A stretch of 64,000 nt of DNA from DASZXJ01 sp035545895 (GCA_035545895.1 DASZXJ010000239.1:1-64000), one strand, 5' to 3'. Counted from the stretch's first letter, positions 1 through 9,184 are shown. Program-made: numbers and translations. Notes: generated by a model not told the origin, from the sequence alone.

Positions 1-96
1 TACCCCACTTTAGATCGTTACAAACGGAATTTGCGGAATTAGCTGCCCAGCCTTACGAAGGCGCAAGAAGAGATCACTGGCATGGTCCGATACCCT

Positions 97-2214
97 TCAA
101 GCTCCCACATTTAAGATAAGCCACAAAATGGCGAGAATAATTCCAACGATCGCCCAGCAGCCGAAGAACCCCACAAAGTCCTTTGTCGTCCATTTGGTGA
201 ATTCCCAATTCGTGCCGGGCAGAAGTTTTTCGCAATCAAATCGGTGCGGATCTTCAAAGCTCTTGCGGACCTCAATGACATCCAATTCGGGGGTCGGCGC
301 AATCGGCGTTTTCAATTTGACATAAAACCGATCGGCTCGATCCGAATCGTCGGGCCGGGTCATCCAGCTAAAGACAATCATCATGATGAACGGGAACAGA
401 CCGTCGAACAGCCAGCGGGTGGTTTTGAGCCCCGCTGACGTGAATTTTTCGACGGGTATACGCAGTAAATGCAGCACATATGCCTCGACCTGAAAGCGGC
501 CATCTCCGCGAACCGCGGAATTGGGGTCACTTGGATCGATTCGAATAATTCGCTCGAAAAAGCAGGGCACCGGAGCAACGATGCGAACCGAATTGGAAAT
601 CGGCTGGCCGATTTGTGTTGCGCGGCCTTCTGCCACATCGGTTGCATTCGCTTCGCCTTCCACCTGAGTCGTCCCACCTTGTGTCTTGACTAGCAAAGAC
701 TGCTTTTGGTTAATCGCTGATATATGTGAAAAGGAAAGCGGCACGATGCCGAAGAAGACAACCCAGATCACGACGCCAATGAGAATTGAGGGCGCTGTCA
801 ACCTTCTCCAGAAGAAAACGAGAAAGACGGCTGCTCCAAAATATGCGTTAAACGCAATCTGTTCGGACAAAATCGCAATGACTCCGGTAAATAGAAACGC
901 CGGCAGAATTGAAAGCAGCAGAATCGCTCCAATCGCGATCTGGCTGACCCGAGTGTAATGCTTTTCCGATTGGCCGGGAACGAGAACCCGATAGACGTTT
1001 CGAGTGAACAGACCGGACACCGCAACGCACGCGACACCCACTGCCGGCATATGTCCAAGCATCAGCCCGGAAAGCATAATCCCCATCAATCCGGTCGGAA
1101 GCAGTTCCCGGGATAAGTTGCCCCAGGCATGATCAGGATCGGCAATCGACTTGCTTCCCGTGAGAATTGCCACACCGAGCAAGCCGCAAAACGCCCACCC
1201 CATCAGCACAAATCGCTTGGTAAACCCGCCGGAGATCATGCCAAAGCGAGCGGTATCCTCGTCCTTGGCCGACCCACCGATCGACATATTGTGCATCAAG
1301 CCGAAAATCTGAATCAGGCTCGTGAATGTAATCGCAATGATGGTTAAAAGGTTGTAATCGCTCGCCGCCGAGGTTCCCACGAGATAAAACTTGAATGCCG
1401 GCACCGACGCATGCAAGCCATGAACGCCACCGACTGCATTCAACCCGAGCGGAATCAACACGATCGACATCGCAAGGATCAATAAGCCCTGGATGGTGTC
1501 GGTGATCGCAGCCGCCTTCAAGCCGCCGAGCATGATGTAGATTGCGACAAATCCCGAGTACACGAGATAAAACGGAAGCGGACTCAAATAAGAGATAAAC
1601 GCCTGAAGTTTGCCTTGAGCATTGAGCGCGTCCAGACGGTCCCACGCGGCAGCTTCAACGACGGTGAGCGGCCGTTGAGTTCGTATCGATTTAAGCTGGT
1701 TGTATTCCTGAAATTGCTGGATCATCAACCGATCGGCCTCGTTGTAGGCTGCCGGATCCTTGACGATCATGGCTGAGCTGACTTTGTAAGTGCCGAGATT
1801 GCCTGCGCCCAACGTCAGCAAGGCAATCAGAATGCTGAACAGCGAATAGACGGTGGCGAGCGCCTTGGAATTGAAACGATCCACGAAGAGGTCCGCCATC
1901 GTGACCAGGCGGATGCGACGGAACCAGACCTGGGTAAACCAAAAAAACGGAGTAATGAAAAGCGCCTGAAAGTTCAGCCAGATTCCGCCCATTCCTTGAC
2001 GAAATACTTCGCTGGAAATCTGGACCGCGCCGTTCGAATCCGTTGCATTGCCGAAGGAAAGAAAGAACTGAAGCGTCTTTCCCATCTTGCGGCCACTGAG
2101 AAAAAAATCCGCTTCGTGTTTAACGCTTCGCGCAACCCAGACACCAATTGCCAGGATCGCTATCAAAAACGTGATGACTATTCCCGCATCAAGCGGGTGC
2201 AAACCCCACACCAT
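97..2214 (-). CDS. sodium:solute symporter (SSS) family protein
   Basis: A polytopic inner-membrane protein of the SSS/SLC5 fold, expected to import a small solute (sugar, organic acid or similar) with sodium. The N-terminal membrane segments start at once (DAGIVITFLIAILAIGVWVA), followed by the loop of TM2 with GNATDSNGAVQ and a dozen or more further hydrophobic segments. A long polar stretch of about 55 residues sits between two of the early segments, and another of about 80 residues precedes the last ones; both look like lineage-specific loops. The reading frame is open to 2298, but I chose the ATG at 2214 because GAGAGGAG lies 7 bases upstream of it. The resulting 705 residues are long for the family (usually 450-600). 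The substrate cannot be read from the sequence, and the gene stands alone on its strand. Confidence 0.85.
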   Translation of the reverse strand: MVWGLHPLDAGIVITFLIAILAIGVWVARSVKHEADFFLSGRKMGKTLQFFLSFGNATDSNGAVQISSEVFRQGMGGIWLNFQALFITPFFWFTQVWFRRIRLVTMADLFVDRFNSKALATVYSLFSILIALLTLGAGNLGTYKVSSAMIVKDPAAYNEADRLMIQQFQEYNQLKSIRTQRPLTVVEAAAWDRLDALNAQGKLQAFISYLSPLPFYLVYSGFVAIYIMLGGLKAAAITDTIQGLLILAMSIVLIPLGLNAVGGVHGLHASVPAFKFYLVGTSAASDYNLLTIIAITFTSLIQIFGLMHNMSIGGSAKDEDTARFGMISGGFTKRFVLMGWAFCGLLGVAILTGSKSIADPDHAWGNLSRELLPTGLMGIMLSGLMLGHMPAVGVACVAVSGLFTRNVYRVLVPGQSEKHYTRVSQIAIGAILLLSILPAFLFTGVIAILSEQIAFNAYFGAAVFLVFFWRRLTAPSILIGVVIWVVFFGIVPLSFSHISAINQKQSLLVKTQGGTTQVEGEANATDVAEGRATQIGQPISNSVRIVAPVPCFFERIIRIDPSDPNSAVRGDGRFQVEAYVLHLLRIPVEKFTSAGLKTTRWLFDGLFPFIMMIVFSWMTRPDDSDRADRFYVKLKTPIAPTPELDVIEVRKSFEDPHRFDCEKLLPGTNWEFTKWTTKDFVGFFGCWAIVGIILAILWLILNVGA

Positions 2215-2484
2215 CGGAAAGCTCCTCTCGTCACAGCGAACAGCACTATGAAAAAAATATCTGATGAACGTCGAAATCATCCGCCGCAAAAAAGGCATAT
2301 CCCAATCGACGGGATTCAGAACTCAGCTCATCTCCGCTCTGCCACTATTCGCCTGCCGATTGCATATCTTCGCTAACGTCGCACGCGACGCAAATTTTCG
2401 AGCGCAATTGAACTGACAACGTGAAGGGTCAACCTAGCCGTCAAGGTTGGCGGCTGAAGACTACCGGGCAATAAAGCTGGTTGA

Positions 2485-2619
2485 TGTATCCAGCCCGCGA
2501 GCCGTCATAGTGTCAACGATCCCCAACCCAAGCTGACCGGCGCCAACGTCGAAATGTGGTCCGTCACCAAGCAGGAATGCCTGTTCCCGCCCACGATTGA
2601 GTTCGGCAAGTCGGAATGA
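2485..2619 (+). pseudogene. possible remnant of a protein-coding gene (C-terminal end)
   Basis: The 454-base gap between the symporter and the oxidoreductase holds no intact gene. In one forward frame, after a stop at 2482-2484, there is a short open stretch ending at TGA 2617-2619 that reads like the end of a real protein (…KLTGANVEMWSV…LFPPTIEFGKSE). It has no plausible start. I do not recognise the family. It may be a decayed gene tail or chance. Confidence 0.2.
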
Positions 2620-2668
2620 AGCAGATATGGCAAATTCAAGAAGTAAGCTTTACGCGGATGGCGGGTTG

Positions 2669-3808
2669 TCATCGGACAACGCTCTTTCCCGACAAGATCG
2701 CCTCAGTCAAACGAGCCGCCATCGTTGGATTGCGATAAACCAACGGCAGCAAAAACCGAAGATTCTGCTGGGGACCGCGCAAATAGTCCCCCAGAGTCGC
2801 CCCCCACTTCGGGCGATATAAGTGAAGGGCATCCTGCAAATGCTTTTCCCTCACTGAATTCACTGCCGTTTCAGCGGCGCAAACTGCACTCCAGCAATTG
2901 GGGTAGATGTCTTCAGCACACGTGGAATAGAATCCCCCCGCCGGCCCGACGCAAAGTGTTCTATTGGCTACATTCTCGTTCGATAAGGCGCCTGCCAACG
3001 GAATATCCATCTGTACCATATCGCGAAGATCGATCTTCGCGCCTCCGCTGCCTGACAGGTCGCCATGTTGCTGTAGCACCTTGATCCAATGCTGCAAGAG
3101 CGTTTGGGGCGGGTGTTCCACGACACTGCGCGATGGTTGCTCAACCGCTACCTGAACCGAGCCGAGCCCCGGCAGCAACCAACCCCAATAATGAGTATTC
3201 TGGAGGTTCAGCGACATCGGTATGACAGGCCGATGAGCCAACGTATGCCATTCCGATCCACGCAGTCTGAGAAATGAATATCGGTGGAGCAGCGAAGGTT
3301 CCCAATTCTCGGGCAATCCGAGCATTCGTCTCTGCGTCGCGGGCAATTCGCCCGCCAAAAGCAGCAGCTTTGCATGAACCGTCAGTTTATCCAGGCCAAC
3401 TTCAAGCCCGCTCTCGTTCAGCCGCTGAATCTGAATCTCACTGGGGGAAATTACTTTCGGGCCGGATTTCGTCAGTCTAGCCATTTCCGTGTGAATTTGC
3501 TTGAATCCGCCTACATAAGCACCAATCGATTTGCCAACATGGACGCTATGAACAGCCGCATCATCCGCCAAAAAACGCAACCCGTAAATGGAAACCAAAT
3601 CCAATTTGCGCTTCAGCGGTTTAAGGATCGGGCTCAGTTCAAACAAGGCAGGATTGACGATCACCAGTCGATCCACCAGCTTTTCGCCCGGTATTTTGGA
3701 ATGGATCACAGACAACGACTTGTTCAATCGTAGAATTGCCGTCGCCAAATAGGCCGATGGATGGTTGCCAAGCACCAGAACATCAACCTTTTCGGGAGGT
3801 TTTGCCAT
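2669..3808 (-). CDS. FAD-dependent oxidoreductase-like protein with degenerate nucleotide-binding motif
   Basis: The protein resembles the geranylgeranyl-reductase/halogenase class of FAD proteins in layout. The N-terminus forms a beta-alpha-beta unit (VDVLVLGNHPSAYLATAIL, residues 8-26), and near residue 290 there is a GPAGGFYSTCAEDIYPN segment in the place of the family's GDAAGxxxPxxGEG motif. In the first motif the canonical GxGxxG reads GNHPSA, so the dinucleotide-binding glycines are largely lost. The 379 residues are normal to slightly short for the family. No strong ribosome-binding site precedes the ATG. Neighbours give no pathway. It may be a structural relative that no longer binds FAD tightly, or one with a relaxed motif; a catalytic role is not shown. 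Confidence 0.6.
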   Translation of the reverse strand: MAKPPEKVDVLVLGNHPSAYLATAILRLNKSLSVIHSKIPGEKLVDRLVIVNPALFELSPILKPLKRKLDLVSIYGLRFLADDAAVHSVHVGKSIGAYVGGFKQIHTEMARLTKSGPKVISPSEIQIQRLNESGLEVGLDKLTVHAKLLLLAGELPATQRRMLGLPENWEPSLLHRYSFLRLRGSEWHTLAHRPVIPMSLNLQNTHYWGWLLPGLGSVQVAVEQPSRSVVEHPPQTLLQHWIKVLQQHGDLSGSGGAKIDLRDMVQMDIPLAGALSNENVANRTLCVGPAGGFYSTCAEDIYPNCWSAVCAAETAVNSVREKHLQDALHLYRPKWGATLGDYLRGPQQNLRFLLPLVYRNPTMAARLTEAILSGKSVVR

Positions 3809-3891
3809 ACGAAGCAGGCGACATCATACAGGCATTGAGCGTCTATAAGAAACGTCTCGCAATCGCATGCCCAATAAATGCGGCTTTTCGG

Positions 3892-4010
3892 GGTACTGGG
3901 TCAATTTACAAGTAGCGCCATTTTAGCCCCGCCGCTTGCGGCGGGTGTTGGCGCGAAACCCGCCGCAAGCGGCGGCGCTAAATGAACCCATCTCAAACTG
4001 ACCCATTACC
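3892..4010. mobile_element. MITE-like repeat, copy 1 of 4
   Basis: 119-bp element with inverted ends: GGTACTGGGTCAATTT on the left and, read on the other strand, GGTAATGGGTCAGTTT on the right. The interior is a GC-rich double palindrome built on CCGCCGCTTGCGGCGG. It is flanked by GCTTTTCGG (3883-3891) and GCTTTTTGG (4011-4019), a 9-bp direct repeat with one mismatch that looks like a target-site duplication. Other full copies lie at 30640, 47723 (opposite orientation) and 54764. It contains no gene. Confidence 0.75.
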
Positions 4011-4094
4011 GCTTTTTGGCTCATTTGCTTCGATGAAGTGCCGATCAATAACCGATGGCCTGCGGTGTTTTGCGGGCGAGGAGTGCTTCCAATA

Positions 4095-5486
4095 ATGTAC
4101 GTTGCTGATCAGAGCCGGCCCATGAACGAAGCGACAACCTCACAACCTCCATCTACGCCAGAAGATCTGCTTGCCCGACCATCGTCCTGTAATTTTAAGC
4201 GGTTTAATCTTGGCTGCCGTGTTTTGGCTTTGGCATTGATGCTCGGCATTACATTACCCGTAGCGCTTTATCGAAATATTCCCAATGGCTGGGTGCTGGA
4301 TTATCCACAGTATTACATGGGTGGAACCATCGCGATTCACGGCGAATGGCAGGACCTCTACCCGATCCCCAAACCTGGCTCGATGCTCAATCCGGGCCAC
4401 GTCACTGAATCAACCAAGCGTCCCGCATACGCCCGGCTTGCCGAAGAACGTCATGTGCCTGAATCTCATCGTTTTATCCAATTGCCGCCCGTCGCATTGA
4501 TGCTTATTCCCAATGCCCTGATGCCCTACAATGTTTCGATTGTTGTATGGATCATTTTCTGCGCGGTTTGCGCGTGGGGCGCCGCTTGGATGGCGGGCCA
4601 CTTTTACGAACTGCTAATTCAAAAAGAATCCTGGATGTCGGGTGTGATTACGCTGGGCATCGTTTTGCTTCCAAGCACAAGACGATCGCTGAACTCGGGC
4701 AATTTCACGCCGATTGTGGCATTTCTGCTGTCGCTTTGTATCTGGAGCCTCTTCAAACGAAAGAACGTGCGATTCGCGACATGGGCGTTGATTGCCGGTC
4801 TGATGAAATACGTTTCGGTGATTTTCGGACCAATCCTGGTCGCCATGCGCCGGTGGAAGGCTTTGGCATGGCTGGCGGGAATGGGAATTGCCTCGATCCT
4901 CATTTCTATCGCGATCATGGGAACCGGGCCGTTCATTGCGTTCAAGGAAATCTTTGCGCTGACCAATCGTCCGTGGCTGGATAAAAGCAATGACTTTTAC
5001 AATCAGGCCATCTGGTCATTCGTTTTTGATTTCGTTCAACAGAATCCACTGCCGCCGAACGTCACTCACGCGATTCAAGCGTTGCAATTGTTTACTTTGG
5101 CCGGATTGTTTGGATTGATGGCGCGCCGCAAACCAAACGATTGGGCCGATCCTTCACAGGTCATCGCTGCAACCGCTTCGATGATTTGCTGGCTATTGTT
5201 ATTCAGCCCGATTTACTGGCCACACTACATACTGTATCTCACGCCGCTCATTGGCTGGCTGGTTTGGGAGGCCAGGCAAACCATTTTATCGCGCGTGCTG
5301 GCCATTGCGGCGATCGTCTTCATTTCCGGGCCATATATGAACGTCGATTACGGCCTGCTTTCGCTCAAGCATGCGCCGCTGAACTATTACGGTATGTGGG
5401 CCGCGGTGCTGGTGATGATTCTCTCGGTCAGGCGGCTGCTCTTGAAACCCGTGCCTCAGGAGGCGGTTGGCATTCCAAACAAATGA
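4095..5486 (+). CDS. GT87-type (DUF2029) membrane glycosyltransferase
   Basis: An integral membrane protein of about 463 residues with roughly ten hydrophobic segments. It fits the GT-C fold family GT87, whose members transfer mannose or other sugars from polyprenyl-phosphate carriers on the outer face of the membrane. The segment LDYPQYYMGGTIAIHGEW after the first membrane helix and the IQLPPVALMLIPNALMPY segment before the third match the family layout of an acidic first loop and a (Y/L)PP helix start. The open frame reaches back to 4038. I chose the ATG at 4095 because of the GAGGAG some 11 bases before it; an ATG at 4122 is also possible. Downstream, the DUF488 gene follows after 9 bases and may be co-transcribed. 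Confidence 0.7.
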   Translation: MYVADQSRPMNEATTSQPPSTPEDLLARPSSCNFKRFNLGCRVLALALMLGITLPVALYRNIPNGWVLDYPQYYMGGTIAIHGEWQDLYPIPKPGSMLNPGHVTESTKRPAYARLAEERHVPESHRFIQLPPVALMLIPNALMPYNVSIVVWIIFCAVCAWGAAWMAGHFYELLIQKESWMSGVITLGIVLLPSTRRSLNSGNFTPIVAFLLSLCIWSLFKRKNVRFATWALIAGLMKYVSVIFGPILVAMRRWKALAWLAGMGIASILISIAIMGTGPFIAFKEIFALTNRPWLDKSNDFYNQAIWSFVFDFVQQNPLPPNVTHAIQALQLFTLAGLFGLMARRKPNDWADPSQVIAATASMICWLLLFSPIYWPHYILYLTPLIGWLVWEARQTILSRVLAIAAIVFISGPYMNVDYGLLSLKHAPLNYYGMWAAVLVMILSVRRLLLKPVPQEAVGIPNK

Positions 5487-5495
5487 CCGCATAGA

Positions 5496-6029
5496 ATGAT
5501 CGTGCAAGACGGCTCACCCGCCATCTGGACGGTAGGTCACTCGACACGAACGATCGATGAATTCCTCGATCTTCTGCGCCGGCATCGAATAGAGATTCTG
5601 GTGGATGTGAGGCACTTCCCCGGCTCCATGCGTTTTCCACATTTTCATAAATCTGCCATGCAGCAGTCGCTGCCCGCAGCGGGTATTCGTTACGAACACA
5701 TGGTCGAACTCGGCGGTCGTCGTCCGGCGCGGCCAGATTCACACAATCTCGCGCTGCATAATGCCTCTTTTCGAGGCTATGCCGACTATATGGAAACACA
5801 ACCGTTTCGAGATGGCATCAACCGCTTGCTGGAAATCGCGCGAACCGCTCGAACAGCTATTATGTGCTCCGAAGCGGTCTGGTGGCGATGCCACCGATCA
5901 ATGATCGCCGACTATCTAAAGGCAGCAGGCGGGCAAGTCGTTCACATACTCAACATAACAAAAACACAGGAACATCCGTACACATCTGCTGCCCAGATTG
6001 TCGATGGGCATCTCACATACGCCAACTAA
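5496..6029 (+). CDS. DUF488 family protein
   Basis: A small soluble protein of 177 residues belonging to DUF488. The motifs seen are WTVGHST at residues 10-16, DVRHFPGS near residue 38, MCSEAVWWRCHRSMIADYL near residue 126, and the terminal histidine-containing segment. The Cys of CSE and the CHR histidine/arginine are the family's conserved positions and are intact. The biochemical role of DUF488 is not settled; its relatives have been linked to DNA or nucleotide metabolism only by context. It starts 9 bases after the GT87 gene, with no clear ribosome-binding site, so translational coupling is plausible. Confidence 0.85.
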   Translation: MIVQDGSPAIWTVGHSTRTIDEFLDLLRRHRIEILVDVRHFPGSMRFPHFHKSAMQQSLPAAGIRYEHMVELGGRRPARPDSHNLALHNASFRGYADYMETQPFRDGINRLLEIARTARTAIMCSEAVWWRCHRSMIADYLKAAGGQVVHILNITKTQEHPYTSAAQIVDGHLTYAN

Positions 6030-6061
6030 CTCTTCTCGTCGCTTCACAAGTCATAAAGCGA

Positions 6062-7231
6062 TTATTCAACTGCAACGAATTTCATGCAGACTGGCGATTT
6101 CACTTCGAACGGAGTTCCGACTGGAGTCAGTTTTCCGCTGTTCTGGTCGATCTTGAACAATACAATATTGCCCGTCTCCTGGTTGGCGACGATCAGGAAC
6201 TTTCCAGTCGGATCAATTCGAAAGTTCCGCGGAATTCGGCCCATCGTCGGCTGATAACCGACCATAGTCAGCTTTCCAGTCGCCTGGTCGATTGTGTAGA
6301 TCGTCAGAAAATTTGAATCAATTCGGTTCGAACCATAAAGAAACCGGCCGGAAGGATCGATCTGAACCTCAGCCGACGTATTCGTGCCTTTGAAATCAGC
6401 CGGCAGGGTTTTGGACGTTTGCAATTCGCGAAACGTACCGTGGTCAGCATCATATGAATAAGCAATGATCGTTCCGCCCATCTCATTAATCACGTAAACA
6501 AATTTGCCGTTCGGATGAAACGTGAGATGTCGCGGCCCCGAACCGGGAGCAACCCAAACGAAAGGCGGATCGTTGGGAGAAAGCTTTCCGGCGACCGGAT
6601 CAAACCGGTACACAAACAATTTGTCCGCACCAAGGTCGCAGGCGATGGCAAATTTGCCGGCCGGATCGATGTTGATCGAATGAGCATACGCGTGCGTCTG
6701 CCGCTGTGGATCGATACTTGAACCCGTCTGTTTAACCAAATCCGATTTCGGAGACAATTTGCCATCCGATGCAACAGGCAGCACAGAAACCGTTGCCACG
6801 CTGTAATGTGCAACCAGCACATTTTTGCCGCTGGGATCAACTGTAACGAACGTCGCTTCCTCGCCGCCGGAAGATTCCTGATTGATCGGCGTGAGTTTGC
6901 CGGTCCTGGCGTCGATGGAGAAACCTTCCACGCCGGCAACACGAGAATTGTCCGTTGTCGGCATCCTGATCCCCGCGTACAGCAATTTCTGATTGGGAGC
7001 AATCGCCAGAAATCCAGGCGCGTTGGCCGAAGCGGCTGTTCCCTGGGACGTCAACAAGCCTGCACTCGTATCGAGTTTGAAAAGCGAAATCCCCGTTCCG
7101 GTATTTGTACCAACATATACCCAATACAAATGCGGCTTCTCCTGCGCCTGCGCTGGCAAACTGCCCAAATCGCCAAAGAACATCGCCAAAACTAAAATGC
7201 CGATGAACGGCCCGGAAGTCGTGACGTTCAT
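6062..7231 (-). CDS. secreted lactonase-family beta-propeller (YbhE/Pgl-like)
   Basis: A 389-residue member of the lactonase/7-bladed beta-propeller family whose best-known member hydrolyses 6-phosphogluconolactone. The N-terminus (residues 1-29, ending AQAQ) is a signal peptide, so this copy acts outside the cytoplasm and is probably not the pentose-phosphate enzyme. The blades are visible as repeats of the kind (D/N)PxGKFxxVxNxxxGxIxxY, for example at HPNGKFVYVINEMGG, DPSGRFLYGSNR and DPTGKFLIVANQETG. The start is supported by GGAGGG 7 bases upstream. It faces the sigma-54 activator gene across a 700-base spacer. The substrate is unknown; sugar lactones or other cyclic esters fit the fold. 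Confidence 0.8.
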   Translation of the reverse strand: MNVTTSGPFIGILVLAMFFGDLGSLPAQAQEKPHLYWVYVGTNTGTGISLFKLDTSAGLLTSQGTAASANAPGFLAIAPNQKLLYAGIRMPTTDNSRVAGVEGFSIDARTGKLTPINQESSGGEEATFVTVDPSGKNVLVAHYSVATVSVLPVASDGKLSPKSDLVKQTGSSIDPQRQTHAYAHSINIDPAGKFAIACDLGADKLFVYRFDPVAGKLSPNDPPFVWVAPGSGPRHLTFHPNGKFVYVINEMGGTIIAYSYDADHGTFRELQTSKTLPADFKGTNTSAEVQIDPSGRFLYGSNRIDSNFLTIYTIDQATGKLTMVGYQPTMGRIPRNFRIDPTGKFLIVANQETGNIVLFKIDQNSGKLTPVGTPFEVKSPVCMKFVAVE

Positions 7232-7297
7232 TCAAACCCTCCGACTCGATTCAATTCCAGTCCGACCCAATCATTTCTTCACAGTGACGCCCTGGAA

Positions 7298-7318
7298 TGT
7301 TGTGTATTCTGCACAACA
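7298..7318. promoter_or_regulatory. perfect 7-bp inverted repeat upstream of the lactonase gene
   Basis: TGTTGTG (7298-7304) and CACAACA (7312-7318) form a perfect inverted repeat with a 7-base spacer, 66 bases upstream of the lactonase start. There is no T-run, so it resembles a repressor operator more than a terminator. No binding protein can be assigned. Confidence 0.3.
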
Positions 7319-7830
7319 ATCTTAAGCATAAAGCCGCCCGCGGATCGCGATCCAGCGCTATTGTGAATTGGTTAACGCTCTTGTCCAGTGCGGTTCTCGC
7401 CAAATCAATGCGCGCGAGTCCGATTTTTCGTCGTAGCCTTTACCTTCGGATTCCGATTTGCTTGTGGGTCGCTTCATTGGTTCCCTTCGCCAGACTTTTC
7501 ATGGGGAATCAGGCCCCCATATCTTGCGCATTTTTCCACCATTTGGTTGGCGCTTTGGTGAAAGGCCGGCCGTAGTAAACGATCAGTCGGAGCCCTGTTG
7601 CATTGCCACCCTGCAACAGCGCACTAATCGTGCCCGGTGGCTGACCGCTGTTGTTACGCAAATAACGAGGAGGCAAGCAAATGATGACTGCCAGCAAATT
7701 ACCCCAAAATTACGCTTAAACATCCACTGCGCCTTGATTTAGATCAGTTTATCCGGCTGCCCGCATTTCGCCCCTAAGGGACGATTGACATCGGATCAAT
7801 TCCTGTTCCCGCATGTCTCTACCAGCGTTT
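7319..7830. other. long spacer with a hairpin and a 12-codon ORF behind a strong ribosome-binding site
   Basis: No full-length gene is credible here. Two items stand out. CTGTTGC (7595-7601) and GCAACAG (7613-7619) form a perfect stem. GAGGAGG stands 7 bases before an ATG at 7681 whose frame closes after 12 codons (MMTASKLPQNYA, stop 7717-7719). That spacing is ideal for translation, so this could be a leader peptide or the stub of a lost gene. A GTTA/TAAC mini-stem sits just before the Shine-Dalgarno sequence. Confidence 0.3.
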
Positions 7831-7846
7831 TGGGCGACTTTTTGCA
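7831..7846 (+). promoter_or_regulatory. candidate sigma-54 (-24/-12) promoter of the activator gene
   Basis: TGGGCG-N5-TTGCA keeps the invariant GG and GC at the sigma-54 spacing (consensus TGGCAC-N5-TTGCW). The predicted transcript would begin near 7858, upstream of the GGAAGG at 7914-7922 and the ATG at 7933. The match lies inside the longest open frame, which is another reason to prefer the later start codon. Confidence 0.5.
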
Positions 7847-7932
7847 ACCAAAAAATTTTGCATTTCGAGCAAATCCCTACTTCCATTGTTTTCAAATCTA
7901 CATATGGTGTGTCATGGGAAGGTTGTTTGAAA

Positions 7933-8925
7933 ATGCGAACTTCGGGTTTGCCCGGTGCCGTGCCAGCGGCTGCCGGCGATTATTGCGCTTTCGGGAAGAG
8001 CCCTCTCGTTGGCAATTCAGATGCAATGGCTGCCATTAAGGCAGTTGCCAATACTGTTGCGCGCCGGCAATGCACCGTCATGATCCTTGGCGAAACCGGC
8101 ACGGGCAAGGAAATGCTCGCCAGATACCTTCATTCCCAATCCGATCGGCGGCAATACCCGTTCGTCCCGGTCGATTGCTCGGCTTTGACCGATCACCTGT
8201 TTGTCAGCGAACTTTTCGGGCACAAAAAAGGCGCTTTCACCGGCGCAATCCGCGATTCGCTCGGATTTGTCCGAACCGCAAATGGCGGAACACTCTTTTT
8301 CGACGAAATCGGCGAATTATCCCTTCCCATCCAGGCCAAGCTGCTGCGAATGATTCAGGAACGAGTCGTCGTTCCGGTTGGCGATACCCGAGCTTATCCT
8401 GTGGACGTTCGCATACTTGCAGCCACACATCGAGACCTTGCTTCAATGGTGAAACAAGGAACATTTCGTCAGGATCTGTACTTTCGCCTGAATGTGGTCG
8501 CGATCAACCTTCCTCCTCTGCGTGAGCGAGCGGATGATGTGGTTGAACTTGCCAATCACTTCCTGAAATCGCAGGCGCAGCTTTACCAGGAACCGCTTCG
8601 CCAGCTCGATATTCAGGCGCAAACCGCGTTGGCCAGCTATACCTGGCCCGGCAACGTTCGCGAACTCGCCAACGTCATGGAACATGCTCACGTCCTGGCG
8701 ACCGACCAGACAATCCATCTTTCAGACCTTCCACCGCGCCTGCAGGACATCGAGTCACCTATTCCCGCAGTTTCAGACCTGAATCTGCTCGAAATTGAAC
8801 GCCGTACAATTTCCGAAGCGCTTCGCCGCACGAATTACCGCAAGACCGCCGCCTGCCGGTTGCTTGGCATCAACATCCAGCGACTGAATCGCCGGATCCT
8901 CCATCTCAATATCCCCTTGCCCTGA
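7933..8925 (+). CDS. sigma-54-dependent transcriptional activator without receiver domain
   Basis: A bacterial enhancer-binding protein that remodels the sigma-54 RNA polymerase by ATP hydrolysis. Counting from the chosen start, the AAA+ core begins almost at once: Walker A GETGTGKE at residues 53-60, the sigma-54 contact loop GAFTGA at 100-105, Walker B TLFFDEIG at 120-127, the arginine-finger segment FRLNVVAINLPPLRER near 184-199, and WPGNVREL near 238. A Fis-type helix-turn-helix (KTAACRLLGINIQRLNRRI) closes the 330-residue protein. It has no receiver, GAF or PAS domain, so it is either constitutive or controlled by a separate protein. The open frame extends to 7813, but GGAAGG and the candidate sigma-54 promoter favour the ATG at 7933. 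A receiver-like protein and a PEP-CTERM protein follow. Confidence 0.88.
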   Translation: MRTSGLPGAVPAAAGDYCAFGKSPLVGNSDAMAAIKAVANTVARRQCTVMILGETGTGKEMLARYLHSQSDRRQYPFVPVDCSALTDHLFVSELFGHKKGAFTGAIRDSLGFVRTANGGTLFFDEIGELSLPIQAKLLRMIQERVVVPVGDTRAYPVDVRILAATHRDLASMVKQGTFRQDLYFRLNVVAINLPPLRERADDVVELANHFLKSQAQLYQEPLRQLDIQAQTALASYTWPGNVRELANVMEHAHVLATDQTIHLSDLPPRLQDIESPIPAVSDLNLLEIERRTISEALRRTNYRKTAACRLLGINIQRLNRRILHLNIPLP

Positions 8926-9184
8926 AGTTGTATTTCTGGATTACTGCCAACCGCGGCGAAAGATCGCGCTAAAAGGCTGCTTATTTCAAACAGTTACATA
9001 TCAAAATAACCACTCCAACTACAATCACAGGCGCGACCAGTCATTGCGCGATCCTCAATTGGATTGCCCCATTCAAACCAAACTGCACTTGTAAATTCGA
9101 TCTCGCGATTCATTAAAACGTGTGCAATTTGTAACTCCTGTTTTGAGCATCAATTACCCGCAATCAACTGGGAGCCCGCCGTCG
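8926..9184. other. intergenic spacer, nothing recognised
   Basis: About 260 AT-rich bases between the activator and the promoter of the next gene. I see no gene, clear terminator or repeat. It could hold enhancer sites for the activator, but no inverted repeat stands out. Confidence 0.3.

Noticed and set aside
3892..4010. REP/BIME elements mobilised by a RAYT transposase
   Set aside because: The flanking direct repeats at three copies argue against the RAYT mechanism, which makes no target duplication.
7509..7697. Minus-strand frame of 62 codons with protein-like end (GLRLIVYYGRPF...)
   Set aside because: It has no start signal, no family match, and covers the strong ribosome-binding site of the short forward ORF. 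It could be a remnant but cannot be supported.
7560..7720. Possible riboswitch before the sigma-54 activator
   Set aside because: There are hairpins and a strong ribosome-binding site, but I could not match any known aptamer consensus (c-di-GMP, cobalamin, fluoride, SAM).
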